Source: Candidatus Gastranaerophilales bacterium (GTDB taxonomy: Bacteria; Cyanobacteriota; Vampirovibrionia; Gastranaerophilales; Gastranaerophilaceae). Taken from it: a stretch of DNA of 64,000 nt. Shown here piece by piece: positions 32,106-43,100 of the stretch. Below the pieces are notes generated by a model. It was not told where the DNA came from and did no database searches. It was given only the letters and a program-made list of their open reading frames with translations. Position 1 is the stretch's first letter, and each line of letters begins with the position of its first letter. Location: positions 124,001 to 188,000 of the forward strand of contig CALVEG010000001.1 of the NCBI GenBank assembly GCA_944326525.1, written 5' to 3'. Made by a program: the position numbers and the translations under genes.

Positions 32106-33572
32106 ATGCGATTAAATTATATTGCAAATGCGCTCTGTCTAATTTTAAAATATATCGGGTTAGTTGTTTTAATACCGATAGTCGTTGCGGTAATTTATAA
32201 AGATTATAATTCGATTTACCCATTTTTGATATCAGGATTGGCGTCAATTTTTGTTGGGTATTTGTTGAGAAAATTAATAAGAGATGCTTATACAGAGGAC
32301 AACATAAACGATATAAAAAAATCGGAAGCGTTATTAGTTGTGGCATTTTCTTGGATTTTATTTGGAGTTGTAGCTGGGCTTCCTTATTTATTTTACGGGT
32401 TAACTCCGACAGATGCTATGTTTGAGGCAGTTTCCGGAATTACAACTACAGGAGCCACAATTCTTACTCATTATAATTATCCGGAAGCTTTTTTCTTTTG
32501 GAGATCGCTATCTCAGTGGTTGGGCGGTTTGGGTATAATCGTCTTGTTTATCGCGATTTTGCCGCAGTTTGCGGTTGCAGGCCGTCAGATGTTTTTTGCA
32601 GAAGCTCCTGGGCCGACAGAAGACAAAATTACCCCAAGAATCAGAAATACAGCAGGAGCTTTATGGAAAATTTATGCAGGGTTGACTTTTGTTGAAATTG
32701 TAATGTTGCATTTTACAGGGATGCCTTGGTTTGATTGTGTTTGCAATTCGCTTTCGACATTAGCAGCAGGCGGATTTTCACCAAATGCCCTCAGCTTAGC
32801 CGGATACAATTCTGATGCTGCAATTTGGATTACTACATTTTTTATGTTTTTAGCAGGGGCAAGTTTTATTCTGCAGTATAAAGTTATTGTTCAGAGAAAG
32901 CCTTCATTAATTTTTAAGAATGAAGAATTTAAAGTTTATACCGGCATGATATTAATAATGTCATTGCTGATAGCAGCGGCATTATACTTTAATGATGGTT
33001 ACAGTATTCATGACGGCATAATGCACGGATTGTATCAGGTGATTAGTATTACAACATCGACTGGAAGTGCGAGTGTAGATTTTGCGCAGTGGAGTTTTGT
33101 TCCACAGGTATTATTGTTTGCGGTAATGTTTATGGGGTCTTGTGCAAGTTCTGCAGGTGGCGGTATTAAAATGGTTAGGTGGATGCTTGTTTATAAATCA
33201 ATGAAAAATGCGATTACAAAAATTTTGCATCCGAATGCGATTTTGAATGTAAAAATAGATAATGCAATTGTGCCGCATGAAATTTTAAATCAAACCGTTG
33301 TTTTTGTGTTCTTTTATTTTTTATGTTTTGCAGTCGGAGCGTTTTTGATTTCCGTAATAGAACACAGTGCAACAATAGGTTTAACAGGTTCAATAACGGC
33401 ACTTGGCAACGTGGGGCCTGGTTTTGGAAGTGTAATAGGGCCTATGGGATCATTCAGCAGTTTGCATGAACCGACAAAAATAATAATGATAGTTTCAATG
33501 TTAGTTGGAAGACTTGAAATTGTTCCATTTTTGGTAATGTTTCAACGAGAATTTTGGTCATTCAAGCGTTAA
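32106..33572 (+). CDS. trkH: Trk/Ktr potassium channel subunit TrkH
   Basis: The 488-residue membrane protein is formed of four M1-P-M2 repeats that make a K+ pathway. Filter sequences are visible at each pore loop: SGITTTGATIL, STLAAGGFS, ITTSTGSASVDF and TALGNVGPGFG. The C-terminal VGRLEIVPFLVMF is typical. It follows trkA by 1 base, giving a complete Trk uptake system. The ribosome site (AAGGTGAAG) lies inside the trkA end. Confidence 0.96.
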   Translation: MRLNYIANALCLILKYIGLVVLIPIVVAVIYKDYNSIYPFLISGLASIFVGYLLRKLIRDAYTEDNINDIKKSEALLVVAFSWILFGVVAGLPYLFYGLTPTDAMFEAVSGITTTGATILTHYNYPEAFFFWRSLSQWLGGLGIIVLFIAILPQFAVAGRQMFFAEAPGPTEDKITPRIRNTAGALWKIYAGLTFVEIVMLHFTGMPWFDCVCNSLSTLAAGGFSPNALSLAGYNSDAAIWITTFFMFLAGASFILQYKVIVQRKPSLIFKNEEFKVYTGMILIMSLLIAAALYFNDGYSIHDGIMHGLYQVISITTSTGSASVDFAQWSFVPQVLLFAVMFMGSCASSAGGGIKMVRWMLVYKSMKNAITKILHPNAILNVKIDNAIVPHEILNQTVVFVFFYFLCFAVGAFLISVIEHSATIGLTGSITALGNVGPGFGSVIGPMGSFSSLHEPTKIIMIVSMLVGRLEIVPFLVMFQREFWSFKR

Positions 33573-33711
33573 GTTTGAGCGGGTTAATAGTTGAAATAAT
33601 AAAGAATTTTGATATCTTTTTAAAAATATAATATTTATAAATGATTAAAATGAACAAATGCTGTAATAAAATCGTTAATTAAATGCGAGAAAGATTTTTG
33701 AGGAATTTCAA

Positions 33712-35169
33712 TTGAAAGTTTCCGGCAAAATAAAAATATTTTTGTTGATTACAGGCTTATTAATATCATTTACCCCTGTATTTTCTGCAGAGGTTGCAGC
33801 TGTTCAAAAAGGAATGGTCTTATCGCTTGATGATTGTATTGAAATAGCTTTAAAAAACAGCCCGAATATAAAAAAATCCAGATATAATTACAGATTGAGT
33901 AAGACCGATGTAAATATTGCAAAATCAGATTTTTTCCCGACTATAAACCTAAGTACAGGGCTTAATTATAATGACAGCCAATCAAGATTAAATGCGATTA
34001 ACAATAATTATTATAGTGCACAAGCTTCGATAAACCAGATGATTTGGAATTTTGGGAAAACGAATGCAAGAATTAAAATGCAGAAATTTAATATGATTTC
34101 TTCTCAATTTAGTTTTGACAATACTGTTTTGTCGACTATTTATACTGTGAAAAATAATTATTATGCAGTTTTAGCGGCAAAAGCTGCGATGGATGTTAAT
34201 AGAGCAAATGTTCAGATAAATGAAAGAAATTACCAGAGAACTAAGGCTTATTTTGATGAAGGTATAAGATCAAGAATTGATCTTGTAAATGCAGAAGTTT
34301 ATTTAAGCGATTCAAAAGTTTCACTTGTTCAGTCAGAAAATCAGTTTAAGAATGCAATGGTAAAGCTTAACAACTCAATGTACATAGCTTATGCGCCGGA
34401 ATATGAAATTAAAAATACTGAAACATTTAATTTTAAGCGAAATGAAATTCCTGTAAATCTCGAAAAAATTTCAGAAAAAGCAGATTTGAGCAAATTGCCT
34501 GAAAACATTTCAGATGCAACATTGACATCTTCAGTGGAAAAACTTAACGTAATGGAGAATTTTAAATTTGATCCGTTTCCCTATACTTTTGAAAAGGCAG
34601 TAGAAATAGCAATTGATAACAGGCCTGATTTAAAGGCATACGAAAATACGTTAAAAGCAATGAAGCAATCACTTTTGTATATAAAGCGCCAATATTATCC
34701 GACATTATCGGGAACAGCGGGGTATACTTTACGTGATGCGCAATACAGTACAAATTCTTATAGTATGGGCATAACTTTAAGCACTTCTTTAAATATAATG
34801 AGTCAGAAAAATCAAGTAGATGCTGGAAAAATTCAGGTAGAACTTGCACAAAATGAGATTGACTTGTTGAAGCAAAATATTTATTTTGAAGTTCAGGCTG
34901 CATATATAGATATGATCCAACTGGAAAAGCAAATTCCGTTATTGGCAGTAAAAGTGAAACAGACTCTTGAGAATTTAGAACTTGCAGATGGCCGATATTT
35001 TGTAGGAATAGGCGATTATATAGAACTTCAAGATGCAAAGGTTAATTATAACAATGCACAGCAGGCTTATGTTCAGGCGGTGTATAATTATAATGTAGCA
35101 AGAGCAGCTTTAGAGCAGTCAATGGCAATGAAACCAAATATAAAAATTGATATTGAGGATAAAGACTAA
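33712..35169 (+). CDS. TolC-family outer-membrane efflux protein
   Basis: The start is TTG at 33712, set by GAGGAA seven bases upstream; no ATG fits. The product is 485 residues with a signal peptide (IFLLITGLLISFTPVFSA). Two homologous halves follow (IEIALKNSPNIKKSRYN and VEIAIDNRPDLKAYENT), the known structural repeat of TolC. Long coiled helices (IRSRIDLVNAEVYLSDSKVS, VGIGDYIELQDAKVNYNNAQ) form the periplasmic tunnel. It is the first gene of an operon with a MacA-like adaptor, a MacB-type ATPase and a permease, and provides the outer exit duct. Confidence 0.93.
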   Translation: MKVSGKIKIFLLITGLLISFTPVFSAEVAAVQKGMVLSLDDCIEIALKNSPNIKKSRYNYRLSKTDVNIAKSDFFPTINLSTGLNYNDSQSRLNAINNNYYSAQASINQMIWNFGKTNARIKMQKFNMISSQFSFDNTVLSTIYTVKNNYYAVLAAKAAMDVNRANVQINERNYQRTKAYFDEGIRSRIDLVNAEVYLSDSKVSLVQSENQFKNAMVKLNNSMYIAYAPEYEIKNTETFNFKRNEIPVNLEKISEKADLSKLPENISDATLTSSVEKLNVMENFKFDPFPYTFEKAVEIAIDNRPDLKAYENTLKAMKQSLLYIKRQYYPTLSGTAGYTLRDAQYSTNSYSMGITLSTSLNIMSQKNQVDAGKIQVELAQNEIDLLKQNIYFEVQAAYIDMIQLEKQIPLLAVKVKQTLENLELADGRYFVGIGDYIELQDAKVNYNNAQQAYVQAVYNYNVARAALEQSMAMKPNIKIDIEDKD

Positions 35170-36341
35170 TGGAAATTAAAAAGTTTTTTACAAAAAGGTA
35201 TATATTAACAGGTGCGGTGCTTTTAGGCGTAGTAATAAGTGTCGCAGGTTATGTAGCAGTAAAAAATAAGGTAAGGTATATAACTCAGCCAATAAAACGC
35301 TGTACGATTACAGAAATAGTAGAGGCTTCAGGAACTATAAATCCGGTAAATACAGTGAGCGTAGGTTCGACAGTATCAGGTTTAATAAAAGAGATATATG
35401 TTGATTTTAATTCAGAGGTTAAAAAGGGTCAGTTAATGGCACAGATTGACCCTGCAAACTTTGAAGCGACAGTTCAGCAAAATCAAGCTCAAATTGCAAA
35501 TGCCCAGGCCAATCTTGCAAAACTTCAAGCAATAATGGATTACGATTACAAAATGTACATAAGATACAAAAATCTTTATGCAAAAAATTTCATTGCAAAA
35601 AGTGAGTTAGATCAGGCAGAAAGCACTTACAGATCAGACCTTGCTCAGATAAATTCTGCCAAAGCTCAAATAAGCCAATATCAAGCATCCTTAAAGACCG
35701 CACTGACAAACCTTGGTTACACAAAAATAATAGCTCCAGTTGATGGAACGGTAATCTCCAGAGAAATAGACCTAGGACAGCCGGTTGCCGCAAGTTTTCA
35801 GGCTCCGCAGTTGTTTACAATAGCACAAGATTTGACAGAAATGCAGATTGAGGTAAACGTTTCAGAGGCAGACATTGGCAAGGTTAAGGAAGGTCAGGAT
35901 GTAACTTATACTCTTGATGGTTATGCAGATAGTCTTTTTACAGGAAAAGTTACACAGGTAAGACTTGCTTCTACAACAACAAGTAATGTTGTTACTTATT
36001 CAGTAATAGTTGATGTTAAAAATGAAGACTTAAAACTTAAACCTGGAATGACCGCAAATGTTTCTATAATTACAAACAAACGTGAAAATGTACTTTGTCT
36101 TCCGAATATGGCAATGAAATTTACTCCATCAACAGATGGTACAAAATATGAAAAACAAGGAATATGGCTTTTAGAAAAAAACAAACCAGTAAGACATGAA
36201 ATTAAAACAGGTGCAGGCGACGATGATTTCACAGAGCTTATATCGGATGATATAAAAGAAGATGATTTGATAATTACAGGTATAAAAGGCAAAAAACAAA
36301 AAACATCACAATCCAGACCTCGTCCTCGGGGAATGTTCTAA
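35169..36341 (+). CDS. MacA-like periplasmic adaptor (membrane fusion) protein
   Basis: The 390-residue protein is anchored by an N-terminal helix (YILTGAVLLGVVISVAGYVAV). It has the lipoyl/hairpin/barrel layout: VEASGTINPVNTVSVGSTVSGLIKEI, a coiled hairpin (about 100-180) and IIAPVDGTVISREID closing the lipoyl half. PGMTANVSI and KTGAGDDDFTEL follow. It bridges the inner-membrane ABC transporter and the TolC-type duct. Its ATG shares one base with the stop of the tolC-like gene (TAATG), so translation is coupled. The tail KTSQSRPRPRGMF is basic. Confidence 0.94.
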   Translation: MEIKKFFTKRYILTGAVLLGVVISVAGYVAVKNKVRYITQPIKRCTITEIVEASGTINPVNTVSVGSTVSGLIKEIYVDFNSEVKKGQLMAQIDPANFEATVQQNQAQIANAQANLAKLQAIMDYDYKMYIRYKNLYAKNFIAKSELDQAESTYRSDLAQINSAKAQISQYQASLKTALTNLGYTKIIAPVDGTVISREIDLGQPVAASFQAPQLFTIAQDLTEMQIEVNVSEADIGKVKEGQDVTYTLDGYADSLFTGKVTQVRLASTTTSNVVTYSVIVDVKNEDLKLKPGMTANVSIITNKRENVLCLPNMAMKFTPSTDGTKYEKQGIWLLEKNKPVRHEIKTGAGDDDFTELISDDIKEDDLIITGIKGKKQKTSQSRPRPRGMF

Positions 36342-36356
36342 AAAAGGTAAATAGAT

Positions 36357-37061
36357 ATGGCACTGATAGAAGTAAAAGATGCAATAAAAACATATCAAAC
36401 GGGCGATGACAGTTTTAATGCTTTAAATTGTGTATCATTGAGCGTTGAAGAAGGCGAGTTTGTGGCGATAATGGGTGCGTCGGGTTCCGGCAAGTCAACA
36501 TTTATGAATATGCTTGGCACTTTGGATAAACCCAATTCAGGCAGTTATTATTTAGATGGAATTGATATGCTCAATCTTACTCCAAACCAAGTTGCCGAAA
36601 TTCGCAATGAAAAAATGGGTTTTGTTTTTCAAGGTTTCAACTTGATAGCACGTACGACCGCTCTTGAAAATGTAGAACTTCCTATGATATACAATGGAGT
36701 TCCTGAAGAAGAACGAATAACGAGAGCAAAAGCTGCATTAAAAATAGTCGGTCTTGAGGCAAGAGAAGATCATATGCCAAACCAGATGTCAGGCGGTCAG
36801 CAGCAGCGTGTTGCAATAGCAAGAGCAATTATAAATGATCCACCGTTAATTTTAGCGGATGAACCTACAGGTAATCTTGATACCAAAACAAGTATAGAAG
36901 TTATGGAATTTTTTGTCAGATTAAACGAAAAAACAGGCAAAACAATAATTCTCGTTACTCACGAACCTGATATTGCAGAATATTGTAAAAGGGTCGTAAG
37001 ATTTAAAGATGGTAATATAATTTCGGATGAAATTAACAAGAATCGCAAATTGTGTGGATAA
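36357..37061 (+). CDS. MacB-type ABC transporter ATPase
   Basis: The 234-residue ATPase belongs to the LolD/MacB group. GASGSGKST is Walker A (about 39-47), FQGFNLI the Q-loop, [18 protein letters not shown] [14 protein letters not shown] the signature, [12 protein letters not shown]alker B and VTHEPDIA the H-loop. In canonical MacB the ATPase and permease are fused; here they are separate genes 9 bases apart, as in many YknY/YknZ-type systems. It powers the adjacent export machine. Confidence 0.96.
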   Translation: MALIEVKDAIKTYQTGDDSFNALNCVSLSVEEGEFVAIMGASGSGKSTFMNMLGTLDKPNSGSYYLDGIDMLNLTPNQVAEIRNEKMGFVFQGFNLIARTTALENVELPMIYNGVPEEERITRAKAALKIVGLEAREDHMPNQMSGGQQQRVAIARAIINDPPLILADEPTGNLDTKTSIEVMEFFVRLNEKTGKTIILVTHEPDIAEYCKRVVRFKDGNIISDEINKNRKLCG

Positions 37062-37070
37062 GGATATTAT

Positions 37071-38300
37071 ATGATAGATTTCAAATCAACCTTAAAGATG
37101 GCAGTAGTATCATTAAAAATAAACCGTATGCGCTCAATGTTGACGTCATTGGGTATAATTATCGGTGTAAGCGCAGTAATAATAATGCTTGCTGTAGGAT
37201 CGGGCGCAAGTGAGAGGATTGCCAAAGATATGGAATCTATGGGCAGTAATCTTTTAATGATACGTTCAAGCTCTGCAACAACAAGCGGAGTAAGAATGGG
37301 TTCAGGAACGAAACCTTCATTAACGTTAAAAGATGCTGAGGTTATTGAAAATACTGCCTCAGGTGTTTTGGCAGTTGCCCCTTATTCAAGTGCAAGTGCT
37401 CAGCTGACTTACGGAAACCAAAACTGGGCGACGACTGTTGCAGGCACAACTGCTTCTTATCTTTTTATAAGAAATTATGAAATTATAGAAGGCAGAAATT
37501 TTATTCCAGTAGATATTAAAAACAGCACAAAAGTAGCGATTATCGGAAATACAGTTGCAACCGAGCTGTTTGGTGATATGAATCCAATAAATAAAACAAT
37601 GCGTATCGGAAATGTTCCGTTCAAAATTATTGGACTTTTAAAGACAAAAGGTGAAAGCGGAATGGGAATGGATCAGGATGATTTAGTTTTTATTCCGATA
37701 ACAACGGCTCAGAAAAAGGTATTTGGAACAGATTTTCCGGGAAGCGTAAAGATGATAAATGTGAAAGCTCAAAGTGATGAAACTTTAGCTATAGCAACCG
37801 AAGATATAACAGATATTCTTCGCCGCCGTCATAATATCGGTAAAAATCAGGAAGATGATTTTGAAATTAGAAACTTAGCAGAGATGCAGGAAACTATAAA
37901 ATCATCAGCCAAAACAATGTCGCTTCTATTAGGAGCAATAGCTTCAGTTTCTCTTTTAGTTGGAGGCATCGGGATTATGAATATTATGCTGGTTTCTGTA
38001 ACAGAAAGAACAAAAGAAATTGGTATTCGTATGGCAATTGGCGCAAAGGCTTCCGATATTAGAATTCAATTTTTAATTGAGTCGTTTTTACTTTCAATAA
38101 TTGGAGGACTTATAGGGGTTATTATAGGTGTAGGCGGGGCAGAACTTTTACATTTGCTCGCAGGCATGTCTATTTCAATTTCTACTTTTTCAATAATTTT
38201 ATCTTTAGGATTTTCAGGCGCAATTGGGGTTTTGTTTGGGTATTATCCTGCTTATAAAGCTTCTCTTTTAAACCCGATTGAAGCTTTAAGATATGAATAA
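37071..38300 (+). CDS. MacB-type ABC transporter permease
   Basis: The 409-residue protein has four membrane segments. The first is at about 24-46 (LTSLGIIIGVSAVIIMLAVG), then a periplasmic MacB_PCD domain, then the FtsX-type domain with SLLLGAIASVSLLVGGIGIMNIM, RTKEIGIRMAIGAKASDIRIQF and two further helices. It ends in the usual LNPIEALRYE. It is the last gene of the tolC-macA-macB operon. The substrate is unknown; macrolides, peptides, lipopeptides or glycolipids are known cargo for relatives. Confidence 0.96.
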   Translation: MIDFKSTLKMAVVSLKINRMRSMLTSLGIIIGVSAVIIMLAVGSGASERIAKDMESMGSNLLMIRSSSATTSGVRMGSGTKPSLTLKDAEVIENTASGVLAVAPYSSASAQLTYGNQNWATTVAGTTASYLFIRNYEIIEGRNFIPVDIKNSTKVAIIGNTVATELFGDMNPINKTMRIGNVPFKIIGLLKTKGESGMGMDQDDLVFIPITTAQKKVFGTDFPGSVKMINVKAQSDETLAIATEDITDILRRRHNIGKNQEDDFEIRNLAEMQETIKSSAKTMSLLLGAIASVSLLVGGIGIMNIMLVSVTERTKEIGIRMAIGAKASDIRIQFLIESFLLSIIGGLIGVIIGVGGAELLHLLAGMSISISTFSIILSLGFSGAIGVLFGYYPAYKASLLNPIEALRYE

Positions 38301-38346
38301 AAATATACAAAAATGTAAAACAATATAAATCACATATTTTAACTTG

Positions 38347-38376
38347 TTGCGAATATTTTGGTTGTGGTATTATAAT
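38347..38376 (+). promoter_or_regulatory. Promoter of the glycosyltransferase pair
   Basis: TTGCGA (38347-38352) and TATAAT (38371-38376) have an 18-base spacer. AGAGGGG and the ATG at 38413 follow. Confidence 0.68.
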
Positions 38377-38412
38377 AGAAAAGTGGAAGTTATTTGCCAA
38401 GAGGGGTAAAAG

Positions 38413-39141
38413 ATGGAATATAATGTTATTTGTATTAAATGGGGTAATAAATTTGGACCGGAATATGTAAACAGACTTTACAAGGCTGTTGATAAAAACA
38501 TGACGCTTCCATATAGATTTGTCTGTTTTACTGATAACGGAGACGGTCTGTTACCGCAGGTTGAAGTTAGAGATTTACCTGATTTTGTTGTGAATAACGA
38601 AATTCCGGATAGAGCTTGGAGAAAACTTTCGCTATTTCAAAAGAATCTGGCTGATTTGAAAGGGCTTGCGCTTTTTCTTGATTTAGACACCGTAATCAGA
38701 AAAGATCTTACGCCGTTCTTTGAAGCTGAGGGTGATTTTTTGATTGTTAAAGATTGGGATTTCCCGCATGCTGTTACTGGAAATTCTTCAGTTTTTAGGT
38801 TTGAAGTTGGTAAATATCCTGAAATTTTGGAAAATTATTATAAATTAGGTAATGATGTCGTAAAATATTACAGAAATGAGCAGGCTTACTTGTCCGATGA
38901 AATGTACAAAAAAGGTGTTTTGAAATATTGGGACAAATCTTGGTGCGTAAGCTTTAAGCGTCATTGTTTACGTCCGTTCCCTTTGAATTTCTTCCTTGAA
39001 CCAATCGAGCCGGAAGAACCGAAAATTATTGTTTTCCATGGCCGTCCGACACCTGCGCAAGCAAGAAAAGGCTATTGGGGCAAAGGTGGTTTTAGATATG
39101 TAAAACCGACTACTTGGCTTGACAAATACGGTGAATTTTAG
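38413..39141 (+). CDS. GT-A fold glycosyltransferase
   Basis: This 242-residue cytosolic protein has a glycosyltransferase-like core. YRFVCFTDNGDG is an N-terminal nucleotide-sugar strand, and ALFLDLDTVI holds the DxD metal motif (Asp90, Asp92). A histidine (IIVFHGRPTP) near the end matches the C-terminal metal ligand of such enzymes. The best guess is a family close to capsular/LPS glycosyltransferases; sugar and acceptor are unknown. It starts after its own promoter, and a GT8 gene follows by 23 bases. Confidence 0.82.
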   Translation: MEYNVICIKWGNKFGPEYVNRLYKAVDKNMTLPYRFVCFTDNGDGLLPQVEVRDLPDFVVNNEIPDRAWRKLSLFQKNLADLKGLALFLDLDTVIRKDLTPFFEAEGDFLIVKDWDFPHAVTGNSSVFRFEVGKYPEILENYYKLGNDVVKYYRNEQAYLSDEMYKKGVLKYWDKSWCVSFKRHCLRPFPLNFFLEPIEPEEPKIIVFHGRPTPAQARKGYWGKGGFRYVKPTTWLDKYGEF

Positions 39142-39164
39142 TTTTTAATGAGTGGTGAAAAATT

Positions 39165-40067
39165 ATGATTAATGTTGGCATTGCGTGTGATGAAAACTAT
39201 TCAAAATATGCCGGTGTTGTTATAGCTTCGGTCCTTTATAATTCCAAACAAGATGATACTTTATGTTTTTATATTTTGACTGATGGCTTGAGTGAAAAAA
39301 CACAATCTGAAATTCTTAAATTAAAAGAAATAAAAAATTGTGAAATAAAATTTATTACGCTTGATGATAAGCTTTTTGAAGCTTACAAAAATATAAAAAC
39401 TCATTCTTACATTCCAATATGCGGATATTACAGATTAAAACTTTCAAGTATTTTGCCTAATGTAGACAAGATTATTTATTTTGATTGCGATGTTGTTATA
39501 AATAAAAGTTTGAAAGAGCTTTATGAATCAGATTTAGGTGAAAATATTGCAGGCGGGGTTAGAGATATTAACCGCAGAATGTTAAAACGTAATCCGTCTT
39601 ATGTAAATTCGGGCGTTCTTGTTATGGATTTGAAAAAAATTCGTGAACAAAATATTGAGGATGAATTTTTAAACTGGACAGAAAAAAATATTGATACGAT
39701 AAAATTAGGCGATCAGGAAATAATTAATGAAGTTTTGAAGGGTAGAATTCAAATCCTTGATGACAGATGGAATGTTCAATCAAGCAACTTCACAAATCGT
39801 TCAAGTTATACCCGCCATCCTTGGATTATTCACTTTGTTTCAAAAAGAAAACCTTGGCATTTTGGTTCGTTTAGTTATCACAAGGATTACTATTTTAAAT
39901 ATCTTCAGTTAACTCCTTGGGCCTTGACTGATGAAGATAAGAAATATTGGTATAACAAAAATAAATCAGCATCGTTTTGGGGATATTTAAAATACAGACC
40001 GTTTTTTATGTTCAGACCGATGTTTTATAAAGCTCTGTTTTACACTTATATAAAACCGATAGACTAA
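39165..40067 (+). CDS. Glycosyltransferase family 8 protein
   Basis: The 300-residue retaining glycosyltransferase has GT8 (LgtC/glycogenin-like) hallmarks: VGIACDENYSKYAGVVIASV, YYRLKLSSILPNVDKIIYFDCDVV with DxD at Asp107/Asp109, YVNSGVLVMDLKKIR and LGDQEIINEVLKG. The C-terminal WIIHFVSKRKPWHF holds the metal histidine. Relatives add galactose or glucose from UDP-sugars to LPS or surface glycans. It is cotranscribed with the preceding glycosyltransferase gene, so they probably build one surface glycan. Confidence 0.93.
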   Translation: MINVGIACDENYSKYAGVVIASVLYNSKQDDTLCFYILTDGLSEKTQSEILKLKEIKNCEIKFITLDDKLFEAYKNIKTHSYIPICGYYRLKLSSILPNVDKIIYFDCDVVINKSLKELYESDLGENIAGGVRDINRRMLKRNPSYVNSGVLVMDLKKIREQNIEDEFLNWTEKNIDTIKLGDQEIINEVLKGRIQILDDRWNVQSSNFTNRSSYTRHPWIIHFVSKRKPWHFGSFSYHKDYYFKYLQLTPWALTDEDKKYWYNKNKSASFWGYLKYRPFFMFRPMFYKALFYTYIKPID

Positions 40068-40102
40068 AATTTTGCAATTTTTCGGTTTAATTAGGCGGTA
40101 TT

Positions 40103-43100
40103 TTAGTCGGCAGAGAAAATTTCTCTAATATCGTCTATTGTAAGTGATTTTACGATATTTCTGTCTACTGAAATTACGCTATCAACGAGGTTACGTTTAA
40201 TAGTTTTAAGTTTTTGAATTTTTTCTTCAACCGTATTTTTGGTAATAAGTCTGTAAACAAATACTTTCTTAGTTTGTCCGATACGGTAAGCACGGTCGGT
40301 CGCCTGATCTTCAACAGCAGGGTTCCACCACGGATCGTAATGGATTACATAATCAGCTCCAGTAAGGTTCAAACCTGTACCTCCTGCCTTTAAGCTTATT
40401 AAGAATATCGGGATGTTACTATTATTAAATCTTTCGACAGCAGCCTGACGGTCTTTTGTTTTGCCTGTCAAATATTCGTAATCAATACCTTCTCTTTCAA
40501 GCCAAGCTTTTACGATATCAAGCATATTTACAAACTGGCTGAACAGAAGCACTCTGTGACCTTCAGAAATAATTTCTTCAAGCATAGCTTTAAGTTTTTC
40601 AAATTTGCCGGATGAAAGTACGTGTTTAACGTTTTCTTTATCGTAAAGTCTTGGGTGACAGCAAATCTGACGTAATCTGAGAAGTGCTGAGAAAATAGAC
40701 AATCTGCTCTTTTCAAGTCCGTTTTGTTCAATTGATTTAAATAGTTCTTCTTTAGTTGAATCGAGAACTTGTAAGTAGAAGTCTTTTTGTTCATCCGTAA
40801 GTTCGCAGTATGCAATGTTTTCAACTTTATCCGGCAAGTCTTTTGCAACATCGCGTTTCATACGGCGCAAGATAAACGGATAAATCTGAAGCTTAAGCCG
40901 TTTTTCAACTGTTTTGTCGCCTCGTTCCATAATAGGATTAACATAGCGATAATTGAATTCTGACACACTCATCAAGAATCCCGGCATCAAAAAGTCAAAT
41001 ACTGACCATAATTCTTCAAGTTTGTTTTCAATCGGAGTACCGGATAGTGCAAGTTTGTGATCTCCGTTTAATTTTTTAACCGCTTGTGCTGTCTGAGAAA
41101 GCGCGTTTTTAATATTCTGAGATTCATCAAGAATTATGTATCTGAAGTCGTATTTTTGAAGTTTCTCAATATCACGTCTAACAAGTGCATAACTTGTAAT
41201 TACGACATCGTAATTTGGAATTTCTTTAAAAAGATTTTTTCTGTCAACTCCTGAAAGTTTTAGGCAACTTAAAGTTGGCGCAAATTTTTGTATTTCAGCT
41301 TCCCAGTTGAACACGACTGTTGTCGGGCAGATTACAAGAGTTGGTGCAGGACCGTCAATTTCTTTTGCTTTTTGTACGACTGCAAGTGCCTGAAGTGTTT
41401 TTCCAAGCCCCATATCGTCCGCCAATATGCCGTTAAGCCCGTATTTATACATAAACCAGAGCCAGCCGTAACCCTTAATTTGATATTCTCTAAATTCTGC
41501 ATTGATATCTTTTGGAAGCTCAATTCCTTCTGCTGTTGAGAAGGATGACATTTGTTCCCAAAATTCGGAAAATTTATCACTTAAAACAAGTTCAACATCA
41601 AGGTTTTTAAGTTCGTTGATTAGACCTGCACGGTATGTTTTTACGGTAAATTTGTCATCGTCGTTTCTGTAAACATCAAAAGAGTTAAATGCGCGCATCA
41701 TTGCATAAATATTCTGCGCCGGAAACTCGACAAACCCTAAACTTCTGATTCGGCTGTATTTTTCTCCGCTTTGAATTGTGTCGTAAATGTCGCTGAAAGA
41801 GATTATTTCATCTCCGACTTGGCCGTAAAGGGTTATGTCAAAGCTGTCAGAAGCTTCCTCGCTGAAGTTGATTTTTGCACAAAGTCTGAACGGTTCCTCC
41901 ATTAGCTTGAAAAAGTTCATATCGTCTTTTTCTTCAAATTTCCACCCTTCGCCAGCTTGTTTAATATAATAATTGTAAAAATCAATCGCATTTTCTTTTT
42001 CTAAAGCAAGGTTATTGGTTTGCATAGGAACGAATTTGCAGGCTAAAAGCATGTGATAAGCTTCGATTTCGTGCTGGTAATTTCTTTTTATCCAATATAC
42101 AAGATCTTCACCTTGTTTTTTGATTGTAATGTAAGGTGATTTTTCTGCATTTTTGGAAAATGGAACCTTTACCCCGTCATATTCAAATTCCAAAGTCGCT
42201 TTTAAGGATTGGTCGTAATCAATTCCCATTGTGACAATGTTTAGAGGCGGGCGTTCTTCAAGCATTAGCTTGCTGATTGTTTCAGAAACCTCTACGTCCA
42301 TAATTTGCTGCAATTGCGGAAGTTCTTCGTATATAAACTTGCCGCCCTCTGAATCTTTTAAATCCGTAAAGCTTGATTTGATAAGATTTTGCGGCAGTGC
42401 TTGGATCGCAACATTTGTCGGGAAAATCAGATTTTTATAACGTCCCCACTTTAGGTGTCTTGAAAAATATCGAACCTCTTCAAAAGGTATAACGTCATCT
42501 TTATCAGGTCTTATCCATTCAAGGGATAAAAGAATTGTTCCTTGAGTGCCTGCGTTTACGTAAAGTTTAAGTTTCCATTCTTCATCGACAAATTTCAGGC
42601 GGTCTTTTGTTTTTTCATCAAGAACTTCGTCAGCTTTTGACAGAAGCGTAAACATCGGGCCGAATTTTGTAATCGGAATATCATACCAGCCGGCTTTTTT
42701 GTCCTGTCTTGAAATGGTTAAAAGCTGTTGGAAGATTGCAATTTCAACCTTTTGGGAATTATTTAGCTCAAAATTTTTATCTTGTTTTTGAGCTTCAATC
42801 AATGCTCTTAGAATCGGTTCAATTTGTCTTACGACTTTTCCTGTTTCCCTTGACATTACAAGGACTGAAAAGAAGTTTGCCTTACGTTTCGGGTTAAAGT
42901 GGAATATAAAATTTCCTTCAGGCTTTTCTGTGAGTGCCGTATTTTCATCAGGGAAGTTCGGTTCTATTCCGAATTTTGTCTCAAGCCAATCTTCATAAGC
43001 GTGTTCATCAATAGCTTTAAGAGCAACTGCAACAGCGTGCTTGCACCATTCTTCTTTAAGAGGGCAGTTGCAGCGGGCTTCTACTTTATTTTTTTTGAAG

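Noticed and set aside
34562..35038. Open frame of 158 codons on the minus strand inside the tolC-like gene
   Set aside because: Antisense shadow of a conserved gene with no ribosome site or promoter.
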